A DNA stretch of 64,000 nt, taken from NCBI GenBank assembly GCA_949285455.1, contig CASDXP010000001.1, positions 62,001 to 126,000 of the forward strand. The letters are read 5' to 3'. Below the pieces are notes generated by a model that had not been told where the DNA came from, searched no databases, and saw only the letters and a list, made by a program, of their open reading frames with translations. The stretch comes from an uncultured bacterium. GTDB lineage: Bacteria > Bacillota_I > Bacilli_A > RFN20 > CAG-826. Position 1 is the stretch's first letter. Each line of letters begins with the position of its first letter. A program made the translations under genes and the position numbers. Positions 57,701 through 62,994 of this stretch are shown one piece after another.

Positions 57701-58054
57701 GACATCGTAGACATTGAAGAAAGCTTCGATATAACTAGAAAGTGTGCCAAATATCGAAGTGATAGTAACATCTAACGAGGCTCCAGTTGAACTATTGGTA
57801 ACAGTGATGACATCTTGGATACCAAAAGCACCTAAAATTGCTTTCGCATCAAATCCACCAATCCAACGTCCGAACATAGGCGCACAAAATAAAGCGATGA
57901 TCGCTAAACCACCCATGAAACAAAATCTAAATAAAGAATTTAATAATCCTCTTTTCCAACCGATGAGAAAGGAAATGAAAAGTCCAAGAAAAAATAAAAC
58001 GAAAAGGACGATGAGAGTAATATTGACGATAAGCCCAAATGTTTCAGGTGTCAT
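51734..58054 (-). CDS. Giant (2106-residue) membrane protein with CvpA-like N-terminus and long repetitive domain
   Basis: A single uninterrupted frame taking a tenth of the window. Residues 1-210 hold about four transmembrane helices; the first part (FLIGWKRGLLNSLF) resembles CvpA-type proteins. The other ~1880 residues are acidic, rich in Asn, Asp, Leu and Ser, and built of degenerate modules around a motif like LLxxLxxSxIF: examples are LLETLSGSDLI, LLDNLVDSSLF, TMLNLNASNIF, GLKAIYESSIF and ILEVFYNSNLL. No enzyme motif or cell-wall anchor was found. The start follows an extended -10 box by six bases without a ribosome site. It may be a surface or envelope-spanning scaffold; function unknown. 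Confidence 0.88.
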   Translation of the reverse strand: MTPETFGLIVNITLIVLFVLFFLGLFISFLIGWKRGLLNSLFRFCFMGGLAIIALFCAPMFGRWIGGFDAKAILGAFGIQDVITVTNSSTGASLDVTITSIFGTLSSYIEAFFNVYDVASGQAASEYALSIAASLLALLSIIISSILIISVGGFLTILLWNLVFKRFFSKRVVKTKRKKWLGGLIHTARYLVITLMCALPTVSIIGTFSRAYQQTNTGESDSEIAQYMNSFISTYNNSIFANVFFNWTSKDGVWAFDTWLMDFFTDTGTGDSIYDIIAQIGHGGGSIISNGLVTEDGFSFDPALINNADFFIQLLETLSGSDLIVYALPIALAIGLNQEAMKDYIDTSLIEDFNFDVQEEIDTLQIIVSDVFNSGLLHNFVLYDENGKAIGWKDVSQIDIDELYQSMLTQENYPYYMRIFESISNSELLSRLIPIVLYSVTTSGTIGEDIATYLPSELEDYKNIDWGRNLAIIYDSLYELNQVEPNLLDMFLPNENQEEVSVSELVEDVRNGAAIDETGQQIIDLVFVNAKALSYIFVGPLDANGNPIGVDEAGRTIMTDKDGNRLENADYALFDSDLIRYAIDDLVDLLVTSLSSNDTIDIDTVELENIIDTMNDERAFYNFKKEFGALLNTLSLMNEYDSIVDYIMDPMNSEAIIFDEEGMIVDVDETFIDGMENVLPTIDNSKILSSVVPDIIQGFMDSPDVTNALAKIGLSPANFDWEVEHIGEELALIFSSIEGVVYVSNNFMEKDEVSISMALRSIPENEEELLSLLEIFYISNILNPKDAFGNMRTDNFYNVLELVYENSVPQFDFDVSRFNVTKWENSKHLNGDYILNRDGKIIYDGEIGYIVNFFSVFGGTGIYDALQGETLSNETIGQLETVYRISDIFAAIDLSEVTKSSIADTFDYYLVNSGIIDPDSGISFVNVINWTEEGEVFARICTTIGKFEQNINEIDIFKVEPELVLELLDNLVDSSLFIEKESQEFLFSNFIYDKLHQSMDSLGTNRDYFADPDGVSYSEIEKDFEDANYKEAWKDLSSRELETGYDLNYGIYKMLVDINLAIDSLPNASGNIFENLFSDEMDETLLRNAIHSFNEVDILRVPIYNAIDELISHVSVEDFDLTNANSEVLLELDKQGRKQELDLIVDVLSDFKEVGISLDGNVPDFNIFDIDENKDTFEQLLNRIYDSEVFNTFKDSEVRLEENLTAFESIITYFVRKIGYEQQMAGPNQSFEQLIISVGNKHADVSVDHDGWLGEDGEIRLTMNVISHAVPVADSNGEISIDTLNRLWATLDQNGQIDVLPLTNFLNSLNDSRLFFRILPSELENAMSSATLTTSGLSFLPDVSFDCVNVYYNGDNPYLDGEIENLVAIIENLYYINEGKYTSLSSLDLDLFEETMLNLNASNIFHRSGPNPNSGSEDSFFQALTTSILELEDMQTIIYDESSPKDIHNVNLYMDGLAKADYLIDEHFKYGLSDTSNYNYQEQELIKIFDVLKILKSLNIADGESMSIDRIDYLNVDTKLVYDLVLALNNSNVIYDGAPNLIHQFVLANPFDDAQNGFSIDLSSANVFYHYKSSNNYEVKYPESEFDFMKTMLDELKVIIDLDLTKLSTYSLANNEHIITGLKAIYESSIFHQAGSVSSNSDTVFIQTMINVYDNLGLVHLNYDARYDSGVANDASTYMAYRLRNFEGSAAGLNEGNWLDELDDLKAFLDVVGTYLSAANLSFDNLNSLSNLLPQLGENPNDKVFTILGRLNEVDTLNNVIPQLIENQLGEISINVSNGHTLLDLFDNPLNDENMANFRISQVLYRDAELANLKNLFDVLINVEDASAIYDDLRISTLEELIDTSKHFDTILEVFYNSNLLDEIYQDANVTYDAASVGFARMFDESGLCSTLFNNDVSNVAHQFYTYSSMPNFSGRSEGRGVNKFFLNVYSNMSELLAIQVSKNILGFDKLNLESIFDATFDDEGNRAYVSLDLSVRHFFSYFENIIDEDIKKVGNYESTSYEQYKTLTYDDYLTLVVPETCEEIRMLFDMYENIDLTNQTIIYNETFLINLAKMGHSLYSDYFYLAYFVTPLANSYPTSNILENFFDPFGVDNFYTNLVSHINSL
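52440..57120 (-). repeat. Degenerate protein repeats within the giant membrane protein
   Basis: At least ten copies of the pattern L-x2-L-x2-S-x-[IVL]-[FLI] occur near residues 319, 425, 778, 975, 1185, 1308, 1402, 1528, 1627 and 1858, each commonly followed by a Pro, Gly or charged loop. Spacings are irregular (about 90-210 residues, or multiples), and the DNA itself is not repetitive, which points to old diverged duplications. Confidence 0.6.
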
Positions 58055-58060
58055 GTCAAT

Positions 58061-58069
58061 AATCTAGCA
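58061..58069 (-). promoter_or_regulatory. Extended -10 element of the giant protein gene, leaderless type
   Basis: TGC-TAGATT on the minus strand, six bases before the ATG; TTAAAT at the 17-base position. No ribosome binding site. Confidence 0.6.
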
Positions 58070-58138
58070 TATTTAAATTAACAATTTAAGAAAAAAATGT
58101 ATAAATTTTAAAAATGGTAATTAAAAAATATTATTTTG

Positions 58139-58147
58139 TGCTATTAT
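58139..58147 (+). promoter_or_regulatory. Extended -10 element of the CPBP gene, leaderless type
   Basis: TGC-TATTAT on the plus strand (within TTGTGCTATTAT), six bases before the ATG at 58154. There is no ribosome site and no clear -35 box. Confidence 0.6.
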
Positions 58148-58153
58148 TTCTCT

Positions 58154-58948
58154 ATGTTTATTAAAAGAACTTGTCCAGAATGTCAAAAATTATATGATGA
58201 TCATCGTCATCGTTGTCCTAAATGTCACCTTATCAACGAATACGTTCGTGATGATAAGAAAATTAATATGATGTTTTGGCCTAACCCAATCATGCAAGTA
58301 ATTTATTTTATTGCCGGCATGCTACTTTTGTTCATATTGCCTATCATCATGCAAGCATGCTATAAAGATTTAATATCTTCTAACCCTATCCTTTATAGCG
58401 CTCTTACAAATTTTGCTACTTATTGTAGCATCTTCGTTTTATTCATCTTGCTTTTAATTCCTGATTATCCAGCTTTCGGTAAGCAATTCATCCATGGCTA
58501 TAAGCCTTACATTATCTTCGCTATCGGCCTATGTTTACTTATCGCCTTTTCTTATTTTTGGTCTTGGATTTCTTCCATTATCTTACCTGGAACAATCAAT
58601 GATAATCAAAGTGCCGTCAACGCTGTCACTTTAGATTACCCCCTACTCGCGTTATTCACGACGGTCTTTTTTGCCCCGTTCGTCGAAGAACTCATCTACC
58701 GCGTCGGATTATTTGGTTTTTTACACCGTATAAATCGTTATCTAGCATATGCTATCACGATCGTTTTCTTCGCCTTAATTCATATCAATTTTGCTTCTTC
58801 TAATCTGGCAAGCGAAGCTCTAGCCATTCCAACTTACCTCGTTGCCGCCTTCATTTTAACAGCTAGTTATGAAAAAGGTGGATTCGCTTCTTCTTATCTA
58901 ATTCATGTCGCGAACAATTTAATCGCTTTCATCCTCATATTAGTCTAA
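58154..58948 (+). CDS. CPBP (CAAX protease-like) membrane protein with N-terminal zinc ribbon
   Basis: 264 residues from the ATG of MFIKRTCPECQ; an upstream in-frame ATG at 58136 lies before the promoter. Two CxxC pairs (TCPECQ, RCPKCH) form a zinc ribbon, followed by about six helices. The CPBP motifs are present: APFVEELIYRVGLFGFL (EExxxR), FALIHINFA and LIHVANNLIAF. Such proteins act as intramembrane proteases or scaffolds, for example in bacteriocin immunity or peptide maturation. The target is unknown. It is followed by TraX after four bases. Confidence 0.9.
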   Translation: MFIKRTCPECQKLYDDHRHRCPKCHLINEYVRDDKKINMMFWPNPIMQVIYFIAGMLLLFILPIIMQACYKDLISSNPILYSALTNFATYCSIFVLFILLLIPDYPAFGKQFIHGYKPYIIFAIGLCLLIAFSYFWSWISSIILPGTINDNQSAVNAVTLDYPLLALFTTVFFAPFVEELIYRVGLFGFLHRINRYLAYAITIVFFALIHINFASSNLASEALAIPTYLVAAFILTASYEKGGFASSYLIHVANNLIAFILILV

Positions 58949-58952
58949 ATTT

Positions 58953-59879
58953 ATGGAACAAGTTAACGAAGTTAAAAAAACGCATCATTTCAATATCTTA
59001 TCAAACTTTTCTTTAAAACTTTTAGCGATGCTTTTTATGACTATAGATCACATAGGTCTACTTCTTTCGGATAACGCAGATTACTTCGGCTTTACGATTA
59101 ATTCACCTGCCCTAATCATGTGCGATGTCTTCCGTATCTTAGGAAGATTTGCGTTCCCGCTTTTCGCTTTCCTTCTCGTAGAAGGCATTCGACACACCCA
59201 TTCGATTAAAAAATATTTTTTAAGATTAGGTATCATGGCTACTTTGATTAGCGTAGCCTACATCATCATGATTTATGGTTTAAAAATGAATATGTCTGGA
59301 GGAAACATTTTCTTCGATTTATTGCTCGCTGGTGTAGCGATTTATCTTTTAGAAAAGAAAAAATGGATCTCTTTACTTGCTTTACTTCCTTTCGCTTACA
59401 CTTTATTTTGCACTTGCGTCAATTCTTTAGAAGAAGTTCATGTCATCAATTGGTCAAATTATTTTCCTTATTTTTTAAGACTACAATACGATGTCTTTGG
59501 CTTCGCCTTAATTTTATCTTTCTACTTCGTCTATAAATTAATTCCTTACATGTTTAAAACTGAAACGTTTAAGAATCTAGATTTCGATGCTTATAAGACG
59601 ACGAACGAATATCGTTTGTTCGCAAATGGGATGATCATCGCTTCTTTACTCGTCATCAATCTCATCTGGTATTTTTTAAGTTATTACATCGTTGGCTTAC
59701 AATATCTTATGGGGCTTGGAGTAGAAAGTTGGTCCATCTTTGCCGGAATCTTTATATTATTATATAACGGTAGACGAGGCTACAACGCGAAATGGTTCTA
59801 TTATGGAGCGTACGCATATTATCCGATGCATCTTCTTATCATCGGAGGAATCATTTATGCTATCATTATGTTCGCATAG
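58953..59879 (+). CDS. TraX-family membrane protein
   Basis: 308 residues with about eight helices. The TraX-like pattern is FSLKLLAMLFMTIDHIGLLL at the N-terminus and RILGRFAFPLFAFLLVEG, HTHSIKKYFLRLG further on; HAMHL-type end seen as YYPMHLLIIGG. TraX acetylates F pilin in Escherichia coli, but chromosomal Firmicutes homologues probably acylate another surface molecule. It begins four bases after the CPBP stop without a ribosome site, so re-initiation is likely. Confidence 0.87.
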   Translation: MEQVNEVKKTHHFNILSNFSLKLLAMLFMTIDHIGLLLSDNADYFGFTINSPALIMCDVFRILGRFAFPLFAFLLVEGIRHTHSIKKYFLRLGIMATLISVAYIIMIYGLKMNMSGGNIFFDLLLAGVAIYLLEKKKWISLLALLPFAYTLFCTCVNSLEEVHVINWSNYFPYFLRLQYDVFGFALILSFYFVYKLIPYMFKTETFKNLDFDAYKTTNEYRLFANGMIIASLLVINLIWYFLSYYIVGLQYLMGLGVESWSIFAGIFILLYNGRRGYNAKWFYYGAYAYYPMHLLIIGGIIYAIIMFA

Positions 59880-59898
59880 ATAAAGGAGAATGAAACAT

Positions 59899-60210
59899 AT
59901 GTTAAAACATGTAGAAAACGTGCAAGAATTTGATCAATTGATCGCTAATGACCTTACGGTCGTCGACTTTTATGCGGATTGGTGTGGCCCATGTAAGATG
60001 CTCGCCCCCATTTATGAAGATGTCGCGAAAGAATTTCAAGAGATAAACTTCTTAAAAGTAAACGTCGATCATCTTTTTGAAATCGCTAGTCGCTATCGCA
60101 TCGCAAGTATCCCTACCATCCTCATCTTTAAAGAAGGTAAAATTGTCTCTTCGCACGTCGGATATTTAGAAAAATCTCAACTCGTCGGTCTAATTAAAGC
60201 AAATATTTAA
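59899..60210 (+). CDS. trxA: Thioredoxin
   Basis: Cytosolic thiol-disulfide reductant. About 103 residues with FYADWCGPCKMLAPIYEDVA (WCGPC active site) and IASIPTILIFKEGK (cis-Pro). I start at the second ATG (MLKHVENV) because AAAGGAG lies ten bases upstream; the earlier ATG at 59890 is only one base from that site. Third gene after CPBP and TraX. Confidence 0.95.
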   Translation: MLKHVENVQEFDQLIANDLTVVDFYADWCGPCKMLAPIYEDVAKEFQEINFLKVNVDHLFEIASRYRIASIPTILIFKEGKIVSSHVGYLEKSQLVGLIKANI

Positions 60211-60239
60211 TTGAACAAGGTCTCACTTTGTGCCATAAT
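60211..60239 (+). promoter_or_regulatory. tRNA-Gly promoter
   Basis: TTGAAC (60211-60216), 17 bases, CATAAT (60234-60239), ten bases before the mature tRNA 5' end. Confidence 0.7.
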
Positions 60240-60249
60240 CTTTGTTGCT

Positions 60250-60323
60250 GCAGGTGTAGTTCAATGGTAGAACTTCAGCCTTCCAAGCTGACCACGCGGG
60301 TTCGATTCCCGTCACCTGCTCCA
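60250..60323 (+). tRNA. tRNA-Gly (anticodon TCC), CCA encoded
   Basis: A 74-base cloverleaf: acceptor GCAGGTG / CACCTGC with discriminator T and encoded CCA; D arm around AGTTCAATGGTAGAAC; anticodon stem TCAGC / GCTGA with loop CTTCCAA, anticodon TCC at 60282-60284; T arm GCGGGTTCGATTCCCGT. The T discriminator is normal for bacterial tRNA-Gly. It has its own promoter and terminator. Confidence 0.97.
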
Positions 60324-60334
60324 GTAACAAACTT

Positions 60335-60355
60335 CCTAGCTTCGGCTAGGTTTTT
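60335..60355 (+). terminator. tRNA-Gly terminator
   Basis: CCTAGC-TTCG-GCTAGG hairpin followed by TTTTT, twelve bases after the CCA end. Confidence 0.92.
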
Positions 60356-60365
60356 ATTTATTTAA

Positions 60366-60392
60366 AATTAAAAAAGGCGAACTTCATCGCCT
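60366..60392 (-). terminator. Terminator of the deoD-NERD transcript
   Basis: On the minus strand AGGCGA-TGAAGT-TCGCCT followed by TTTTTAATTTT, 42 bases beyond the stop of the NERD-like gene. Confidence 0.88.
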
Positions 60393-60433
60393 ATTTTATA
60401 ATGTAAGTTTCACAAGTAATTTAAAAAATCTAA

Positions 60434-61054
60434 TTAATTTTTATTACGTTGCTTCATCCTCGCTAGATCATTGACGACATATTGAAGTTGTTTCGTATCA
60501 ATTTTTGCGACATCACGCTTTTCGATGTTTTTGATGAGACGATTAAGTTTAGAAAGCGGTACAAGATAAGAATCTTTCGCGCGAACTTCGAAAGGAAAAA
60601 GTAAACAATCATCGTTTACGACGACGATAGAAATCATCATTTTAGGATCGATATTTGTCGCGTAAGAAAATCTTTGCACCCTTTCCTTATTTTTTAAAAG
60701 CGGATTATCGATGTAACGTTTTTCGAACAATTTTGGATAAAAATACCACGATTTATCCATTTCATTGCCTTCGATTGCTCCACGATAGAATCGATCTTTA
60801 ATGCAATAAATATATTTGTCGCCGAAAAGAATATGGTCGATATGAATAGCTTTATCATCATCTGGTCGTAAGATGAAATCATTGATGAGATAAAAATCAA
60901 AATTCAAAGCAATTTTATAAATCTTCTTCCCATAAAAATAGGTGAAATGACGAAAGAAAATAACTCTTTTAACAATAGGAAATAGGAGCAAAAAGAGGAC
61001 GATTAATCCTCCTAGTATAGCTAAAACAATATATAAGATTTGCTCCATTGTCAT
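60434..61054 (-). CDS. Membrane-anchored NERD-like protein with altered nuclease motif
   Basis: 206 residues: one transmembrane helix (LYIVLAILGGLIVLFLLLFP) and a soluble domain patterned like NERD: IDHILFGDKYIYCIKDRFYRG, a Trp-containing strand (DKSWYFYP), NPLLKNKERVQRF, and later KMMISIVVV. The usual catalytic ExK of the PD-(D/E)xK fold reads CIK, so the Glu is missing and nuclease activity is doubtful. The call is by eye. It starts 14 bases after the deoD stop with only a weak AAGAG site and ends before a strong terminator. Confidence 0.68.
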   Translation of the reverse strand: MTMEQILYIVLAILGGLIVLFLLLFPIVKRVIFFRHFTYFYGKKIYKIALNFDFYLINDFILRPDDDKAIHIDHILFGDKYIYCIKDRFYRGAIEGNEMDKSWYFYPKLFEKRYIDNPLLKNKERVQRFSYATNIDPKMMISIVVVNDDCLLFPFEVRAKDSYLVPLSKLNRLIKNIEKRDVAKIDTKQLQYVVNDLARMKQRNKN

Positions 61055-61068
61055 AATGAAATGTTCTC

Positions 61069-61785
61069 TTATTTATCAGCAATTTCTAAAGCGATATCCA
61101 CCATAGTGGCAACGCCTGTTTCACGTTCCTCTGGTGTCGCTTTTCTACTGCTATCTAAAAATAGATCAGTGACCGTTAAAATACATAAGGCACGCTTTTT
61201 AAGTCTCGCCGCCATCGTATATAGAGCATAACTTTCCATCTCGACGCCAAGAATACCTAATTTAGCCCAAGATTTCCAAAAATCAGGATCGAAGTCGTAG
61301 AAAATATCACTAGATAAGATGTTACCGACATGAACTTCAAGACCCCTTCTAACAATAGCAGAATAAGCAGCAAGAATCATATCGAAATCAGCGACGGCAG
61401 AAAAAGTACCGCCTCTTAAATTAAATTGTTGAGCCCAATCAGAATCAGTCGAGGCGGCTTGACCGATGATGACATCGAACAAATTGATACCGGGTTGATA
61501 AGCTCCACAAGTGCCGATACGAATGATCGATTCGACGCCGTAATGCGTAAATAATTCATAAGAATAAATGCCGATGGAAGGAAGGCCCATTCCACTCGCC
61601 ATGACAGAGACACGTTTTCCACTCTTAGTGTAACCAGTGTAACCTAGAATTCCTCTTACATCCGTCACAAGTTTTGCGTCCACTAAGAAATTTTCAGCAA
61701 TCCATTTTGCTCTTTTAGGATCGCCTGGCATTAAAACAGTTTTAGCGAAAGCGCCATCTTCCGCATTGATATGGGGTGTTGGCAT
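61069..61785 (-). CDS. deoD: Purine-nucleoside phosphorylase
   Basis: Phosphorolytic cleavage of purine nucleosides, for salvage. 238 residues: TPHINAEDGAFAKTVLMPGDP at the N-terminus (first 20 residues), IRIGTCGAYQPGI, GVEMESYALY and TVTDLFLDSSRKATPEERE, all of the hexameric DeoD type. Strong ribosome site AAGGAGG. It fits with secreted nucleases that would supply nucleosides. Confidence 0.97.
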   Translation of the reverse strand: MPTPHINAEDGAFAKTVLMPGDPKRAKWIAENFLVDAKLVTDVRGILGYTGYTKSGKRVSVMASGMGLPSIGIYSYELFTHYGVESIIRIGTCGAYQPGINLFDVIIGQAASTDSDWAQQFNLRGGTFSAVADFDMILAAYSAIVRRGLEVHVGNILSSDIFYDFDPDFWKSWAKLGILGVEMESYALYTMAARLKKRALCILTVTDLFLDSSRKATPEERETGVATMVDIALEIADK

Positions 61786-61833
61786 AGTTAAATTTCCTCC
61801 TTCATATTGATGTGTTTTTCTTTATGCAAAGTA

Positions 61834-61862
61834 ATTATAACAATATTTTTTAATTTATTAAA
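61834..61862 (-). promoter_or_regulatory. deoD promoter
   Basis: TTTAAT (61857-61862), 17 bases, TATAAT (61834-61839) on the minus strand, with a normal leader of about 40 bases. Confidence 0.68.
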
Positions 61863-61865
61863 TTA

Positions 61866-62474
61866 TTAATCAAATAAAGTCTTTCCATTAATCGCTGCGT
61901 CGATCAATCTTAAAATATCTTTTTTCGTATTTTTAAAGGATAAATTAGGTAACTTATCAATTGGAAAATATTTGACATCGTTCGTCTCGTAACTATGTTC
62001 TTGAAATTCGCTTATTTGCTCAGCTAGAAAACAGACGACATATTGAGCTTCAAGTAGACCATTTTGATCTTTAGAAACATCTAAGACACCTAAAAGCCTT
62101 TTAATTTTAATATCGATACCAGCTTCTTGTTTGACTTCGTTGATAGCTGCTTCGCTCGGCGTATCGCCTAAATCGCACCATCCACCTGGTAAGGAATAGG
62201 CATTATCTTTACTTTCTCTTACGAGCAGTAGTTCATTTTTTTCATTGAACACTAAGGTTCGACAAGAAATATTAGGTGTCGGATATAAATCTTTAATAAA
62301 ATAATTCGGGCGATCAAATTTTTCATCTAAAAAATGTTCTAAAACATCCATCGACCTCTCTTCTACTTCCTTATAATTTTCAATAGCGTAAGGGTCTTTA
62401 GAATATTTTAAGCCAATCTTTGCAATAGCGAGCATCCTCAAGACGTAATTATAAAATTCTTTGTTATCGATCAT
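61866..62474 (-). CDS. NUDIX hydrolase with Nudix_N_2-type N-terminus
   Basis: 202 residues: a helical N-terminal domain (YNYVLRMLAIAKIGLKYSKD) and a NUDIX fold. The Nudix box reads GGWCDLGDTPSEAAINEVKQ followed by EAG; the Glu of GE is Asp and the Arg of REV is Asn, both deviations from the consensus, though the metal Glu residues remain. The family often hydrolyses ADP-ribose or similar. GAGGT precedes the ATG. Confidence 0.92.
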   Translation of the reverse strand: MIDNKEFYNYVLRMLAIAKIGLKYSKDPYAIENYKEVEERSMDVLEHFLDEKFDRPNYFIKDLYPTPNISCRTLVFNEKNELLLVRESKDNAYSLPGGWCDLGDTPSEAAINEVKQEAGIDIKIKRLLGVLDVSKDQNGLLEAQYVVCFLAEQISEFQEHSYETNDVKYFPIDKLPNLSFKNTKKDILRLIDAAINGKTLFD

Positions 62475-62523
62475 ATTTTTACCTCATTTTTAAATAAATT
62501 AACTAGCATTCGTAAATTACACG

Positions 62524-62529
62524 TATAAT
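62524..62529 (+). promoter_or_regulatory. -10 box of the SPFH-like gene
   Basis: TATAAT ten bases before the ATG at 62540; an ATG at 62534 lies only four bases away and would precede the transcription start. No ribosome site. Confidence 0.6.
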
Positions 62530-62539
62530 AATAATGTTT

Positions 62540-62992
62540 ATGGATAATTTTCTCTACTCTTTATTGAGCATGCCCGCGATCATTGCTATCACCGCTATCA
62601 TAGTCATCCTTCTCGGTGTCGCAATTTTCTTGTTGACTGGTTTCATCCACGTCAAGAAAGGCTACATCGCTATTATCGAACGCGTCGACATCTACGTGAA
62701 GATGTCTAAGAAACGCTGGAATTATTTCCCACCTATTTTATATCGCCGCGCTGGCTATTATTTTTTAGGGATAAATGATCGAGAAATTAATCTTCCTAAC
62801 GGGGTGAAAGCTAAATTATTTTATGAAATTAAAGATGTTTTACTCTATCATTATTCCGGCCACAACATCAAAGCCGCTATCGATAGATATTATTTTTTAA
62901 ATAATAATCATCTCAATATCGACATATTAAAAGATGCTTTAAATTCGATTGGAATAAATTTTATTGAAATCGTCGAAATTAAACAAAATTAA
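62540..62992 (+). CDS. Small single-helix membrane protein, SPFH/band-7-like
   Basis: About 150 residues: one long transmembrane segment (IIAITAIIVILLGVAIFLLT) and a soluble domain. KKGYIAIIERVDIYVKMSKK and RWNYFPPILYRRAG resemble the start of SPFH domains (VERxGKF...PG...P), and EIKDVLLYHY may match the following strand. The rest of an SPFH protein and its coiled coil are missing, so the assignment is tentative. Transcribed alone, with its terminator inside convergent glmS. Confidence 0.6.
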   Translation: MDNFLYSLLSMPAIIAITAIIVILLGVAIFLLTGFIHVKKGYIAIIERVDIYVKMSKKRWNYFPPILYRRAGYYFLGINDREINLPNGVKAKLFYEIKDVLLYHYSGHNIKAAIDRYYFLNNNHLNIDILKDALNSIGINFIEIVEIKQN

Positions 62993-62994
62993 TA

